64,000 nt of DNA. Origin: Burkholderiaceae bacterium (GTDB taxonomy: Bacteria > Pseudomonadota > Gammaproteobacteria > Burkholderiales > Burkholderiaceae_C). Shown piece by piece: positions 25,204-33,017 of this stretch. A model generated the notes under the pieces. The model worked only from the letters and a program-made list of their open reading frames with translations. It was not told where the DNA came from and made no database searches. The translations under genes were made by a program, and so were the position numbers. The stretch covers positions 62,001 through 126,000 of the forward strand of contig JACKLJ010000005.1 of assembly GCA_024235955.1 (NCBI GenBank), written 5' to 3'. The stretch's first letter is position 1. Each line of letters opens with the position of its first letter.

Positions 25204-25258
25204 TAAGCTATGATTTTTCTAGCTGTCTGCGCCCGCTGAGCCTGGGCTGGTGGCCAAT
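25204..25258 (+). repeat. Family A dispersed repeat, copy 10
   Basis: AAGCTATGATTTTTCTAGCT then GTCTGCGCCCGCTGAGCCTG and GGCTGGTGGC form a complete forward copy between the transglycosylase gene and the next gene upstream. Confidence 0.83.
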
Positions 25259-25264
25259 TTCTCT

Positions 25265-25912
25265 CTAGATCGGCGCTTCCGCAGCCGCCAGCGCCCGTGT
25301 CACGGTGACGGCCTGCCACGGGCCTTGCGAGCGGCCGGTGAGCGCGGCCCAGTACCAGGCGGAGGTGTCGGCAAAGCGCCGGCCGGCGGCGTCTTCGATG
25401 TGCTCGCACACGCGCAGCGCGGTGCCGCCACGGCGGGCGGTGAAGCAGCGCTGCACGCCGCTGTCGCGCGGCGCCTGCAGCAGGGCGGCGTGGCGCAGCG
25501 CGGGTTCGGCCAGCAGGTCGGGTGCGGGCATGGCGGCGGGTGCCTGCTCCAGCCGCTCGCCCTCGACGCGGTAGCCCAGGCCCCGGTAGCAGTCGGCCGC
25601 CGGGTGCAGCATGCGCGTGGGTCGCGTGACACTGCGCAGCACCACGATCTGGCGGCCGTCGGTGGCGCGCTGGATGTGGCCGGGAAAGCGCTCGGCAAAG
25701 CGCTGCTCCACCGCACTCAGCGCCAGCGGCCAGAGCGGCCGACCCTGCCAGCTGCGCGGCAGCTCCGGCGCCGCGGCCTGGGCGGGCGCGGCATCGCCCG
25801 GACCACCGCCGGCCGCGGCGCCGGCCAGCGCGCAGCCCAGCATGGCGGCGGCGAACAGCGCCTTGGCCTGCACCCGGCGGGCCAGCGTGTTGGGAAACCA
25901 TTTGCGGTTCAT
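25265..25912 (-). CDS. Exported protein associated with the exosortase, function unknown
   Basis: This 215-residue protein has a signal peptide (ARRVQAKALFAAAMLGCALA). A mature domain follows with SVTRPTRMLHPAADCYRGLG, RCFTARRGGTALRVCEHIED and TSAWYWAALTGRSQGPW, including three or four conserved-looking cysteines. I do not recognise a named family, though exosortase genes are often followed by such periplasmic companions. AGGAGGAGAAGG in front of the ATG is a strong ribosome site. It lies 25 bases after the exosortase gene and should be cotranscribed. A role in handling the sorted VIT/VWA protein is inference. Confidence 0.7.
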   Translation of the reverse strand: MNRKWFPNTLARRVQAKALFAAAMLGCALAGAAAGGGPGDAAPAQAAAPELPRSWQGRPLWPLALSAVEQRFAERFPGHIQRATDGRQIVVLRSVTRPTRMLHPAADCYRGLGYRVEGERLEQAPAAMPAPDLLAEPALRHAALLQAPRDSGVQRCFTARRGGTALRVCEHIEDAAGRRFADTSAWYWAALTGRSQGPWQAVTVTRALAAAEAPI

Positions 25913-25933
25913 GGCCTTCTCCTCCTGGCGTGG

Positions 25934-25954
25934 ACAGCTATTGATTCAGAAGCA
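25934..25954 (-). repeat. Family A repeat, hairpin part only
   Basis: CAGCTATTGATTCAGAAGCA matches the small hairpin end of family A without the GC-rich part. It overlaps the 3' end of the exosortase gene and encodes its last residues (LLNQ). Confidence 0.5.
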
Positions 25955-26918
25955 CTTCATGACCCTCCGGCCAGGCCATGCAGGCGGCGATCGCGGCGCA
26001 CACGCCGGCCAGCAGCGCCAGGCCCAGGCTCTGGTGCAGCCAGGGCGCGGCGGCGTGGCCGCTCGCTTCCAGCGCCACCAGCAGGCTGTTGCGCAGCACG
26101 TTGCCGGCCAGCACCAGCGCGCCCACGCAGGGCAGGCGCAGCAGGAAGGCGCGGTTGCCGCGCCCCACGGCCAGGGCGATGGCGCAGGCCGAGAAGTAGC
26201 CGGCCCAGGCCATCTGCACGCCGGAGCAGGGCGCGTCCACCACGATCAGCCGGCCGTCCACCAGCAGGCTGCTGCCTTCGCGCAGCACGCCGAACCAGGG
26301 CGCCAGCAGCCAGCGGCTGGCTTCGGCGGTGAGCACGCGCAGCGGGAAGCCGGCGTAGAACTGCAGCGACGACAGCAGCGGCAGCGCCAGCACCGCCAGC
26401 CCCAGCACCGGCGCGGCCGCCACCGGCAGCCAGCGCGGCGCCGCCAGGGTGCACGCGGGTTGCGGATGGAATTGCCCTTCCGCCCAGACCAGGCCGGCGC
26501 TGCCAGCTCCTGAATCAGGAGCAAGGCGCGGCTGCTGCAGGCGCACGTCGGGCAGGAAAGCCAGCAGCCCGGCGGCACCGGCCAGCACCGCGATCAGGCT
26601 GGCCGCCAGCGGCGGCGAGCCGGCCAGCCGCGACGCGGTGGCGCCCAAGGTGCCGACCAGCGCCGCCGCCAGCCAGGGCAGGCGCGGCGCCTGGCGCAGC
26701 TGGTGGCGCAGCTGCCAGCCCAGCCAGGCGAGCGCGGCCACGGCCAGCAGGCCGAGCGGATCGTCCGAGCCGTCCTGCAACCGGCGGCCCATCCAGACCC
26801 AGGTGGGCCAGAGCGCCGCGGCCTGCAGCGCCAGCCACAGCCCGGCGGGCGCGCGGTCGATGCGCATCGTCCAGGGCAGCAGGCGCGGCCCCAGCAGGCG
26901 GCGGGTGGTGGTGTTCAT
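25938..26918 (-). CDS. Exosortase (XrtQ-like) cysteine transpeptidase
   Basis: This 326-residue polytopic membrane protein has the exosortase active site: DAPCSGVQMAWAGYF with the nucleophile Cys near residue 231, and GNVLRNSLLVALEASGHA with the partner Arg. Exosortases recognise PEP-CTERM tails in the inner membrane, and the next gene upstream encodes a protein with such a tail. The ATG at 26918 has GGAAGA upstream; an in-frame ATG at 26930 is possible but has no ribosome site. A partial family A repeat adds PDSGAGSAGL at about 132-140, and other copies lie on both sides of the gene. It is probably dedicated to one target, as only one PEP-CTERM protein is in the window. Confidence 0.85.
   Translation of the reverse strand: MNTTTRRLLGPRLLPWTMRIDRAPAGLWLALQAAALWPTWVWMGRRLQDGSDDPLGLLAVAALAWLGWQLRHQLRQAPRLPWLAAALVGTLGATASRLAGSPPLAASLIAVLAGAAGLLAFLPDVRLQQPRLAPDSGAGSAGLVWAEGQFHPQPACTLAAPRWLPVAAAPVLGLAVLALPLLSSLQFYAGFPLRVLTAEASRWLLAPWFGVLREGSSLLVDGRLIVVDAPCSGVQMAWAGYFSACAIALAVGRGNRAFLLRLPCVGALVLAGNVLRNSLLVALEASGHAAAPWLHQSLGLALLAGVCAAIAACMAWPEGHEVLLNQ
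26501..26522 (-). repeat. Family A repeat, hairpin part inside the exosortase gene
   Basis: CAGCTCCTGAATCAGGAGCA is a perfect small hairpin of the family A type without the long GC-rich arm. It is read in frame as part of PDSGAG. Confidence 0.5.
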
Positions 26919-26928
26919 CGTGTCTTCC

Positions 26929-26996
26929 ATTTCTGAATCAAATCGGGCTGCAGCCCCTTGGTGGCAGGCACAGACAGCTACATTTTCAAGAGCAAT
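26929..26996 (-). repeat. Family A dispersed repeat, copy 13
   Basis: CTGCAGCCCCTTGGTGGCAG leads into GCACAGACAGCTACATTTTCAAG, a complete reverse-oriented copy. It lies between the exosortase start and the VIT/VWA gene end. Confidence 0.8.
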
Positions 26997-27081
26997 CCTG
27001 TGGCTGGTGCGGGCGTGGCTGGCCCCTCACCCGAGCCCTCTCCAGCGGGGAAAGGGCGGGATGTGCCAGCCACCTGGCGGG

Positions 27082-29373
27082 TCACGCCGTGTACGACCGC
27101 CGTTGGCGGCGCCGCGCCAGTTGCGCCCCCAGCACCGCGAGCACCACCAGCATCGCGGCCCAGGTTTCGGGCTCCGGCGTGCTGGCGACGGCCGCGCCCA
27201 GCGCACTCGCGTCGCCCACCGCGCGGTCGGTCACGCCTTCGGGCATGGGGCTGGGCTGGTTGCTGGTCGCGCCCTGGCCACCGGGGTTGCGCACCACCTG
27301 GTCCACGGCGATGAAGCTGGTGTACTGGGTGAGCAGGCTGTAATCGAGCCCGAGGCGCGTGATGGCGGCCTTCTGCGCGTCGCCGCCGGTGAGCGCCTCC
27401 TGGTCGCTCAGGCTGGCGATGCGGTGGCGGGCCCACAGGAATCGGAGCGCGGGCTCGTCCTGGCCGGCGGCGGCCTGCACGTCCACCGGCAGCTCCTGGC
27501 GGTACGGGCCGCCGGCGCCCTGGCCTTCCACCACCAGGCGCGGCTGGCCGTGGCGGCCGGCGGCCGGCGCGCGCCACTTGCCGAACACGATCACCGGGCG
27601 CTCGGCCAGCACGTCGGGCAGTTGCGGCGGCTCCACGTCGTACACGTCCAGCCCCTCGAAGCGGGCCTGCACACTGGTGAGCACGGGCGATTCGATCAGC
27701 TTGCGGAAGCGCTCGGCCTGGGCCTTGGCTTCATCGGGCCGGGTGATGACGAAGGGCTCGCCCATGCCGGCGCGCGCCAGGCCTTCCATCAGGTGGCGGT
27801 TCACCGACGAGCCGATGCCGAAGGCGAACAGGTTGGCCTGGCCCAGGTGGCCGCGCACCAGGGCGAAGGCTTCGTCCTCCACGGTGACGTAGCCGTCGGT
27901 CACCACCACCACGGTGCGCGACAGATCGGGCGTCTTGGGTTCGGCGTAGACGCGGCGCAGCGCCGGCAGCAATTCCGTGCTGCCGGAGCCGCCCATCTGC
28001 TCGATGGTGCGGATGGCCGCGTTGACGTTGGCTGGCGTGGCCGGCACCGACTGCGGCGACAGCATGCGGTTGCTGCCGGCGAACAGCAGCACGTTGAAGC
28101 GGTCGCTCGGGCGCAGGTTGCCCAGCAGCTGGCGCATCAGCGCCTTGGCGGTGTCGAGCGGAAAGCCGTGCATGCTGCCGGAGATGTCGACCACGAAGAT
28201 GTAGTCGCGCGGCGCGATCTGCGCCGGCGCCACCGACCTGGGCGGCTGCACCATGGCGAGGAAGAAGTTCTCCTTCTCGCCGCGCTGCAGCAGCACGCCG
28301 GACTGGATGGCGTCGCCGGCCAGACGCCAGCCGAGGATGAAGTCGCGGTTGTCGGCGTTGGCGGCGCCGCGGGTGGCGTCCCTGGCCAGCTGCACGCGGG
28401 CGTGCCGGCCGTCATCGCCGCCCACCTGCGTATCGATGGCGTGGCTGGACGAAGCCAGCGCATGGATTGCCAGCGGGCTGTCGATGTCCACCTGCATCGT
28501 GAAGCCGGCCGGGCTGGGCTGGCCGGCGTGCAGCACCGGCTGGGCCGGGAAGGCGCCGCCGGACGGCGTGGGCTGGCCGCCCGACGTGTCAGCGGGGCTC
28601 CGTTCTGGCGCCGTCGAGCCGCCGCCGGGCCGCCCCAAGGCGGCGAGGGCCCCCTCGGGGGGCAGCGCAGCATGCGAAGCAGCGGAGCGTGGGAGCGCAT
28701 AGCGCGGTCCCACGACCGTGGGGAAAACGAACTGGTACTGCCCGTCGGTGGGCACCAGCAGCTCGTTGTAGCGCAGCTCCACGTCCACCTCGTCACCGGG
28801 CAGGATGTTGGCCACCTGCATCTGGAACACGTTGGGGCGGTGCTGCTCCAGCAGCGCGGCGGTCTTGCCTTCGCGCCTGGCGGCGTCGTATTCGATCCTG
28901 GCGGCCTGCTTCTCGCGGATCTGCGCCACCACGCGGCGCTTGCCCACGCGCACCACCATGCCGTTCACGGCCGCGTGCGTGCCGCCGGGGAAGATGTAGC
29001 GCGCCTCGATCGGCACCTGGCCTTCGTTGCGGTAGTGCTGGGTCACCACCACGTCGGCGATGACGCCGGACACGTGGGCGTGCACGTCGGTGCGCTTGAG
29101 CGGCAGCGCCTCCACGCCAGGCTGCGCGCCCTGCACGAAGAAGTACGGGCTCTCGGCCTTGAGGGGCGCCGCCTGCGCGTCCTGCGCCTGCACCGGCGGC
29201 GCCAGCAGGAGCAGCGCGCCCAGCACCCCGAGCCAGGCCAGGCGCTGCGCGGCCAGCGCGCCGCGCTGCACCGGCACGCGCCAGGGCCGGGGCAGCGCCA
29301 CCGGGAGCACGCCGCGCAGCGCGGCCTGCGGTGCGCTGCGCACCACAGCGAGGGGATCGATCGCGGACAACAT
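27082..29373 (-). CDS. VIT and VWA domain surface protein with PEP-CTERM-like tail (exosortase target)
   Basis: This 763-residue protein has a signal segment ending near PPVQAQ. A VIT domain follows (ALPLKRTDVHAHVSGVIADV, QHYRNEGQVPIEARYIFPGG), then a von Willebrand A domain with MIDAS motif VDISGSM and VVVTDGYVT. The tail is STPEPETWAAMLVVLAVLGA followed by LARRRQRR. That tail is a PEP motif, membrane helix and basic cluster, which is a PEP-CTERM-type sorting signal. The protein matches the exosortase-linked VIT/VWA class of proteobacteria. AGGAGG precedes the ATG. A family B' repeat adds about 30 residues (ALPPEGALAALGRPGGGS) at 224-255. CreB-box-like repeats lie upstream. Confidence 0.88.
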   Translation of the reverse strand: MLSAIDPLAVVRSAPQAALRGVLPVALPRPWRVPVQRGALAAQRLAWLGVLGALLLLAPPVQAQDAQAAPLKAESPYFFVQGAQPGVEALPLKRTDVHAHVSGVIADVVVTQHYRNEGQVPIEARYIFPGGTHAAVNGMVVRVGKRRVVAQIREKQAARIEYDAARREGKTAALLEQHRPNVFQMQVANILPGDEVDVELRYNELLVPTDGQYQFVFPTVVGPRYALPRSAASHAALPPEGALAALGRPGGGSTAPERSPADTSGGQPTPSGGAFPAQPVLHAGQPSPAGFTMQVDIDSPLAIHALASSSHAIDTQVGGDDGRHARVQLARDATRGAANADNRDFILGWRLAGDAIQSGVLLQRGEKENFFLAMVQPPRSVAPAQIAPRDYIFVVDISGSMHGFPLDTAKALMRQLLGNLRPSDRFNVLLFAGSNRMLSPQSVPATPANVNAAIRTIEQMGGSGSTELLPALRRVYAEPKTPDLSRTVVVVTDGYVTVEDEAFALVRGHLGQANLFAFGIGSSVNRHLMEGLARAGMGEPFVITRPDEAKAQAERFRKLIESPVLTSVQARFEGLDVYDVEPPQLPDVLAERPVIVFGKWRAPAAGRHGQPRLVVEGQGAGGPYRQELPVDVQAAAGQDEPALRFLWARHRIASLSDQEALTGGDAQKAAITRLGLDYSLLTQYTSFIAVDQVVRNPGGQGATSNQPSPMPEGVTDRAVGDASALGAAVASTPEPETWAAMLVVLAVLGAQLARRRQRRSYTA
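28616..28703 (+). repeat. Family B' repeat inside the VIT/VWA gene
   Basis: GAGCCGCCGCCGGGCCGCCC is followed by AAGGCGG, GGCCCCCTCGGGGGGCAGCG and GCGGAGCGTGGGAGC. It matches the three B' copies in copA. The gene reads it on the opposite strand, so the peptide differs, but the frame is kept. Confidence 0.85.
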
Positions 29374-29501
29374 GACGGGTTCCTCCTGAGCGTGGCCGGC
29401 ATTGCGCCGGCCTGGGGTATGGCGGCAGGCACGGTGCCTTGCCGCATGGCGCTACTGTGGAAACCGCATGGGGAGGGCGTATGAAGGCGGAGAGCGCATG
29501 T

Positions 29502-29548
29502 GTGAAACACGCACATCACGTGTGAACACTGTGTGATGCCTGTGTGAA
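29502..29548 (-). promoter_or_regulatory. CreB-box-like direct repeats upstream of the VIT/VWA gene
   Basis: On the minus strand TTCAC (29544-29548), ATCAC (29533-29537) and TTCAC (29522-29526) are spaced exactly 11 bp, with another TTCAC at 29502-29506. The E. coli CreB site is TTCAC-N6-TTCAC. The array sits about 130-175 bases upstream of the VIT/VWA start. The rest of 29374-29703 has no gene. Confidence 0.6.
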
Positions 29549-29703
29549 GACAGCATGAAACGCCGTTCGGCGCGTGCGCGCCAAGCGTGGAATTTGCCCC
29601 AGATCAAGTAACTGAATGTTCTCGATCCGGTGGATGCGGTGGCACATTAGCCGCTCACACGAACGATCTTCCCCATTGACCGCTTGCAGAACAAGGAGTC
29701 TCC

Positions 29704-29946
29704 ATGAGCGCCAAGAAAGTCCGCGTCGAGTTCACCGATGCCTCCGGCAACCCGGTGGGCGGCGTCAACGTCAAGGCCACCGGCTGCGGTGAGCTGAGCA
29801 CCGCCCCCAACGGCCAGGCCTTCTTCCTCGTCGAGGACGAGAGCTTCGCCATCCTGGTGGACGGCAAGGAGGTTTACCAGGGCAGCCTCGCCAGCGTGCC
29901 GGACATGATCCGGTTCAAGCAGGACGGCGGCGGCTGGAAGGCCTGA
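29704..29946 (+). CDS. Small beta-rich hypothetical protein
   Basis: The 80-residue protein (MSAKKVRVEFTDASGNPVGG) continues VNVKATGCGELSTAPNGQA, then FFLVEDESFAILVDGKEVYQ. Its alternating strands and a V-DASGNPVGGV start resemble a small Ig-like or carboxypeptidase-regulatory fold, but no family is certain. There is no signal peptide or membrane helix. CAAGGAG before the ATG is a strong ribosome site. It is the only plus-strand gene between creBC and the VIT/VWA operon, and a good terminator follows at 30070-30109. Confidence 0.75.
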   Translation: MSAKKVRVEFTDASGNPVGGVNVKATGCGELSTAPNGQAFFLVEDESFAILVDGKEVYQGSLASVPDMIRFKQDGGGWKA

Positions 29947-30069
29947 GGCATCCCTGAGCCACCTGGCGCCACGTGCCCGCCGCCAGAGGCGGCGGCTCAG
30001 CGGCGATCCGGTGTTCCGATGGCTCGGGAGTGAACCTTCCATTCGGCGCATGAGCGCCATGCAGTACCC

Positions 30070-30109
30070 GGCCCGGCGCACGGACGTGCGGCCGGGCCCA
30101 TTTTTTTTG
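30070..30109 (+). terminator. Rho-independent terminator after the small plus-strand gene
   Basis: GGCCCGGCGCAC and GTGCGGCCGGGCC form a stem with one bulge, followed by ATTTTTTTT. It is about 125 bases downstream of the stop at 29946, and converges on creC. Confidence 0.85.
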
Positions 30110-30121
30110 GGGTAAGCGCTG

Positions 30122-31789
30122 TCAGCGGCGCAGCGCGGGCAGGCGCAGCTCGGCCAGGGCGCCGCGGCGCTCGTGCAGGGCGTGGCGCTGGGCCAGGGTG
30201 GGGGTGTCGCCGGCGGGCTCCAGCGGCGGCAGGCCGCCCTCGTGCGCGGCGACGGCGTTGTCGAGCGTGACGCTGCCCTGGTGCAGCTTGGCGATCTCGC
30301 GCACGAAGGCCAGGCCGAGGCCGGTGCTCTTCTTCTGCGAACCCGGGCGCGCCAGCGAGAAGAACTTGTCGAACACCTTGCCGCGCGCGTAGGGCGGCAG
30401 GCCGGCGCCGTGGTCGCGCACGCGCACCACGGCCATGCGGCCCTGTCGCACCAGGCCGAGCTCGATGTCGGGCGTGTCGGGCAGGCCGGCAGGCTCGGTG
30501 AAATCGACCGCGTTGTCCAGCAGGTTGCCGATGGCGCGGCGCAGCAGGAACGGGTCGCCCTCCACCGCCAGCGGCTCGGCCGCACGCACGGCGATCTGCA
30601 GCCGCGGCGCGCGCGCGCGGGCGCCGGCGGCCAACTCGTCCAGCACCGGCGCCAGCAGCACGCGTTCCTGGTGCTGCAGCATGCGGCGGCTTTCCAGCGC
30701 GGTGAGTTCCAGCATGCGGTCCACCGCTTCCTGCATGCGGTGCGTCTCGCGCGCGATGTTGCCGGCGAAGCGCTGGCGCTGGCCAGGCGGCATGCCTTCT
30801 TCCTGCAGCAGTTCGGCCGCGCCGCGGATGGCCGACAGCGGGCTCTTCAGCTCGTGCGTGAGCTGCTGCACGTAGTCCTGCACGTAGTTGCGCCCGGCGA
30901 TGGCGTCGCGCAACTCGCGCCCGGTGGCGCGCCACTGCGCACGCAGCGCCCGCCAGGCGCGGCGCGGGCTGAAGCGGCGGCGGCCGTCGGCATCGCGCCA
31001 CCAGGCGGTGCGCAGGCTGGCCAGCAGGTCGCTCGTCAGCCCCAGCGGGCGGATCATCAGAAAAGAGAGCGCCATCGCCAGCACCAGCACCGACAGGGCA
31101 GACATCAGCCCCACGTAGATCATGTTGCCGCGCGCCGCGGCGACGAACTGGCCGAAGCTCTGCACCGGCTTGCCCAGGCTCACCTCGCCGACGATCTGGC
31201 CCTGCCAGCGGATCGGCGCGCCCACGTACATGACCGAGGAGTCCGGGTCCTGCTTCACATCGCGCGTGGTGCGCGCGCCGTACTCGCCGGCCAGGGCGCG
31301 GCTGACGTCGCGCCAGTGCGAGAAATCCTGCCCCAGCGCGCGACCGGTGGAGTCGTACACCACGATGCCGCGCGCGTTGGTGACGTAGGCGCGCAGCTCG
31401 ATGCGCGTCTTGTGCAGCTGGTAGATCTGGGCCGAGAAGCGCCGCGCATACGCTTCGCGAAAGATGGCGGCGATGCGGTCGGTGGGCAGCGCGCCGGCAT
31501 CCACGTCCTGCTCGATCACGGTGGCCATCAGGTGCGCCGTTTCCACCAGCGATTCCTCGGCCGACTCGCGGTAGCGCGGGTCCAGATCGGCCAGCATCTG
31601 GAACATCAGCACGCCCATGCCGACGAGGTAGACCAGCAGCAGGGCCAGGAAGATGCGCAGGCGACGGCTAATGGTTCCCCCCCGAAGCGCCTGCGGCGCC
31701 TCCCCCCGAGGGGGCGGGTCGGCCGCTTCGGAGCGGCCGGGCGCGGCGACCCCCCGCTTGGCCTGCTCTGCGGCCTTGGGACAAGTCAC
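30122..31789 (-). CDS. creC: Sensor histidine kinase CreC
   Basis: This 555-residue membrane kinase matches CreC. It has two membrane segments flanking a periplasmic sensor region (DYS-like DFSHWRDVSRALAGEYGART and SSVMYVGAPI). The H-box LTHELKSPLSAIRGAAE has His near 312, and the ATPase motifs include GNLLDNAVDFTEP and STGLGLAFVREIA. The likely start is a GTG at 31789 with GAGG in front, six bases after the creB stop. Residues 1 to about 39 (MTCPKAAEQAKRGVAAPGRS then EAADPPPRGEAPQALRGGT) are encoded by a family B-related repeat. This gives an N-terminal extension that E. coli CreC lacks. Confidence 0.88.
   Translation of the reverse strand: MTCPKAAEQAKRGVAAPGRSEAADPPPRGEAPQALRGGTISRRLRIFLALLLVYLVGMGVLMFQMLADLDPRYRESAEESLVETAHLMATVIEQDVDAGALPTDRIAAIFREAYARRFSAQIYQLHKTRIELRAYVTNARGIVVYDSTGRALGQDFSHWRDVSRALAGEYGARTTRDVKQDPDSSVMYVGAPIRWQGQIVGEVSLGKPVQSFGQFVAAARGNMIYVGLMSALSVLVLAMALSFLMIRPLGLTSDLLASLRTAWWRDADGRRRFSPRRAWRALRAQWRATGRELRDAIAGRNYVQDYVQQLTHELKSPLSAIRGAAELLQEEGMPPGQRQRFAGNIARETHRMQEAVDRMLELTALESRRMLQHQERVLLAPVLDELAAGARARAPRLQIAVRAAEPLAVEGDPFLLRRAIGNLLDNAVDFTEPAGLPDTPDIELGLVRQGRMAVVRVRDHGAGLPPYARGKVFDKFFSLARPGSQKKSTGLGLAFVREIAKLHQGSVTLDNAVAAHEGGLPPLEPAGDTPTLAQRHALHERRGALAELRLPALRR
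31674..31783. repeat. Family B-related repeat encoding the CreC N-terminus
   Basis: Plus-strand CCCCCCCGAAGCGCCTGCGG, then CTCCCCCCGAGGGGGCGGG, CGGAGCGGCCGGGCGCGG and GGCCTGCTCTGCGGCC resembles a mix of families B and B'. It starts at creB's 3' end but is read by creC as its first 39 residues. Confidence 0.7.
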
Positions 31790-31795
31790 CCCGCC

Positions 31796-32593
31796 TCAAC
31801 GCCGTTCTTCCTCCCGCAGCGCATAGCCGATGCCGCGCAGCGTGCGGATCGGGTCGTCCTCCGGGTCCACGGCACGCAGCTTGGCGCGCAGGGTCTTGAC
31901 GTGGGCGTCCACCGTGCGGTCGAAGCTGGCGCCGGGGTCGTCCCAGACCAGCTCCAGCAGCTCGTCACGCGTGAACACGCGGCCCGGGCGCTGCACCAGC
32001 ACGGCGAGCAGGCCGTATTCGTAGCGCGACAGGTCCAGCGCGCGGCCGTGGTAGCGGATCAGGCGGCGCTCCGCGTCGAGGGCGAAGGCGCTGGCGGCAT
32101 GTTCGTTTGCTCCACTTTCAGGAGCTGCCTGCGCCCGCTTTTCCTGGGCTGCAGGCTTGTTTTCCTTTGAATTTGCAGCAACGGACACGCGCTGGCTGCG
32201 GCGCAGGATGGTGCGCACGCGCGCCACCAGCTCGCGCGGCGAGAACGGCTTGGCGATGTAGTCGTCGGCGCCCATCTCCAGGCCGACCACGCGGTCGATC
32301 TCGCCCGAGCGCGCGGTGAGGAAGACCACCGGCACGTCCTCGCCGGCGGGCAGCGCGCGCAGGTGGCGGAACAGCTCGAAGCCGTTCATGTCGGGCAGGC
32401 CGATGTCGAGGATGGCCAGCGCCGGCGGCGCGGCGCCGAAGCGCTCGATGGCCAGGCGCGCGGTGCCGCAGACCTCCGGCGCGAAGCCGTCGGAGGCCAG
32501 CGCGTAGTGGATGGTTTCGGCGATGCCGGCCTCGTCTTCCACCACCAGGATGCGCGGCGGGTTCAGGGCGGGCGGCGGCGGGATCGGCGGCAT
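31796..32593 (-). CDS. creB: Response regulator CreB (OmpR/PhoB type)
   Basis: This 265-residue regulator has a receiver domain with acidic pocket VVEDEAG, phosphoacceptor Asp63 (ILDIGLPDMNG), Thr/Lys switch residues (FLTARSGE, AKPFSP) and a C-terminal winged helix (LDLSRYEYGLLAVLVQRPGR, HVKTLRAKL, LRGIGYAL). It forms a two-component pair with CreC, six bases downstream. A family A repeat encodes ANSKENKPAAQEKRAQAAP followed by ESGA in the interdomain linker at about 142-165, making it longer than E. coli CreB. Known CreB sites (TTCAC repeats) resemble the array upstream of the VIT/VWA gene. Confidence 0.88.
   Translation of the reverse strand: MPPIPPPPALNPPRILVVEDEAGIAETIHYALASDGFAPEVCGTARLAIERFGAAPPALAILDIGLPDMNGFELFRHLRALPAGEDVPVVFLTARSGEIDRVVGLEMGADDYIAKPFSPRELVARVRTILRRSQRVSVAANSKENKPAAQEKRAQAAPESGANEHAASAFALDAERRLIRYHGRALDLSRYEYGLLAVLVQRPGRVFTRDELLELVWDDPGASFDRTVDAHVKTLRAKLRAVDPEDDPIRTLRGIGYALREEERR
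32108..32161 (+). repeat. Family A repeat inside creB
   Basis: TTTCAGGAGCTGCCTGCGCC then CGCTTTTCCTGGGCTGCAGG is a nearly perfect copy of the core and second arm. creB reads it on the other strand, in frame, between its two domains. Confidence 0.87.
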
Positions 32594-32606
32594 ATGCCGG
32601 CGATTC

Positions 32607-32664
32607 TAGTTTGCTACGCTAAGAATAGCTGTCTGCGCCTGCTACGCAAGGGCTGGAGGCCTCT
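32607..32664 (+). repeat. Family A dispersed repeat, copy 15
   Basis: TTGCTACGCTAAGAATAGCT then GTCTGCGCCTGCTACGCAAG and GGCTGGAGGC form a complete forward copy. It lies between the creB start and minE. Confidence 0.83.
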
Positions 32665-32738
32665 TTCTTCATAAAAGGGCCCAACCGGGCTGCCTCGATA
32701 CCGGGCAGCGCGTGCTGGATCGCCTGGGCTGGGGGCCG

Positions 32739-33011
32739 TCAGACCTTGACCGGCGCTTTTTCAGGCAGCTCGATCTTCACTTCCAGCACCTCCAGGTCGT
32801 CCTGCCGCTCCAGGTTGACCTTGATGTCTTTCGGATCGATCTTGACGTATTTGCTGATCACCTCGATCAGGTCGCGCTGCAGATCGGGCAGGTAGTCGGG
32901 CTCGGCGGCGCTGCCGCCGGCGCGCTCGTGCGCCAGGATGATCTGCAGGCGCTCCTTGGCAACGCTGGCGGTCTTTTTCTTCTCGCCGAGGAAGAAGGAA
33001 AGGAACGACAT
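32739..33011 (-). CDS. minE: Cell division topological specificity factor MinE
   Basis: This 90-residue protein has the MinE amphipathic N-terminus (MSFLSFFLGEKKKTASVAKE), the MinD-contact region RLQIILAHERAG, and the dimer domain LQRDLIEVISKYVKIDPKDI with LEVLEVKIELPE. MinE drives MinD release and pole-to-pole oscillation, which keeps the division septum at mid-cell. It is the last gene of minC-minD-minE, seven bases after minD. Confidence 0.96.
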   Translation of the reverse strand: MSFLSFFLGEKKKTASVAKERLQIILAHERAGGSAAEPDYLPDLQRDLIEVISKYVKIDPKDIKVNLERQDDLEVLEVKIELPEKAPVKV

Positions 33012-33017
33012 GCCGGC

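Noticed and set aside
32671..32696. Terminator for minE
   Set aside because: GCCC-GGTT-GGGC followed by CCTTTTATG is only a 4-bp stem, too weak to call.
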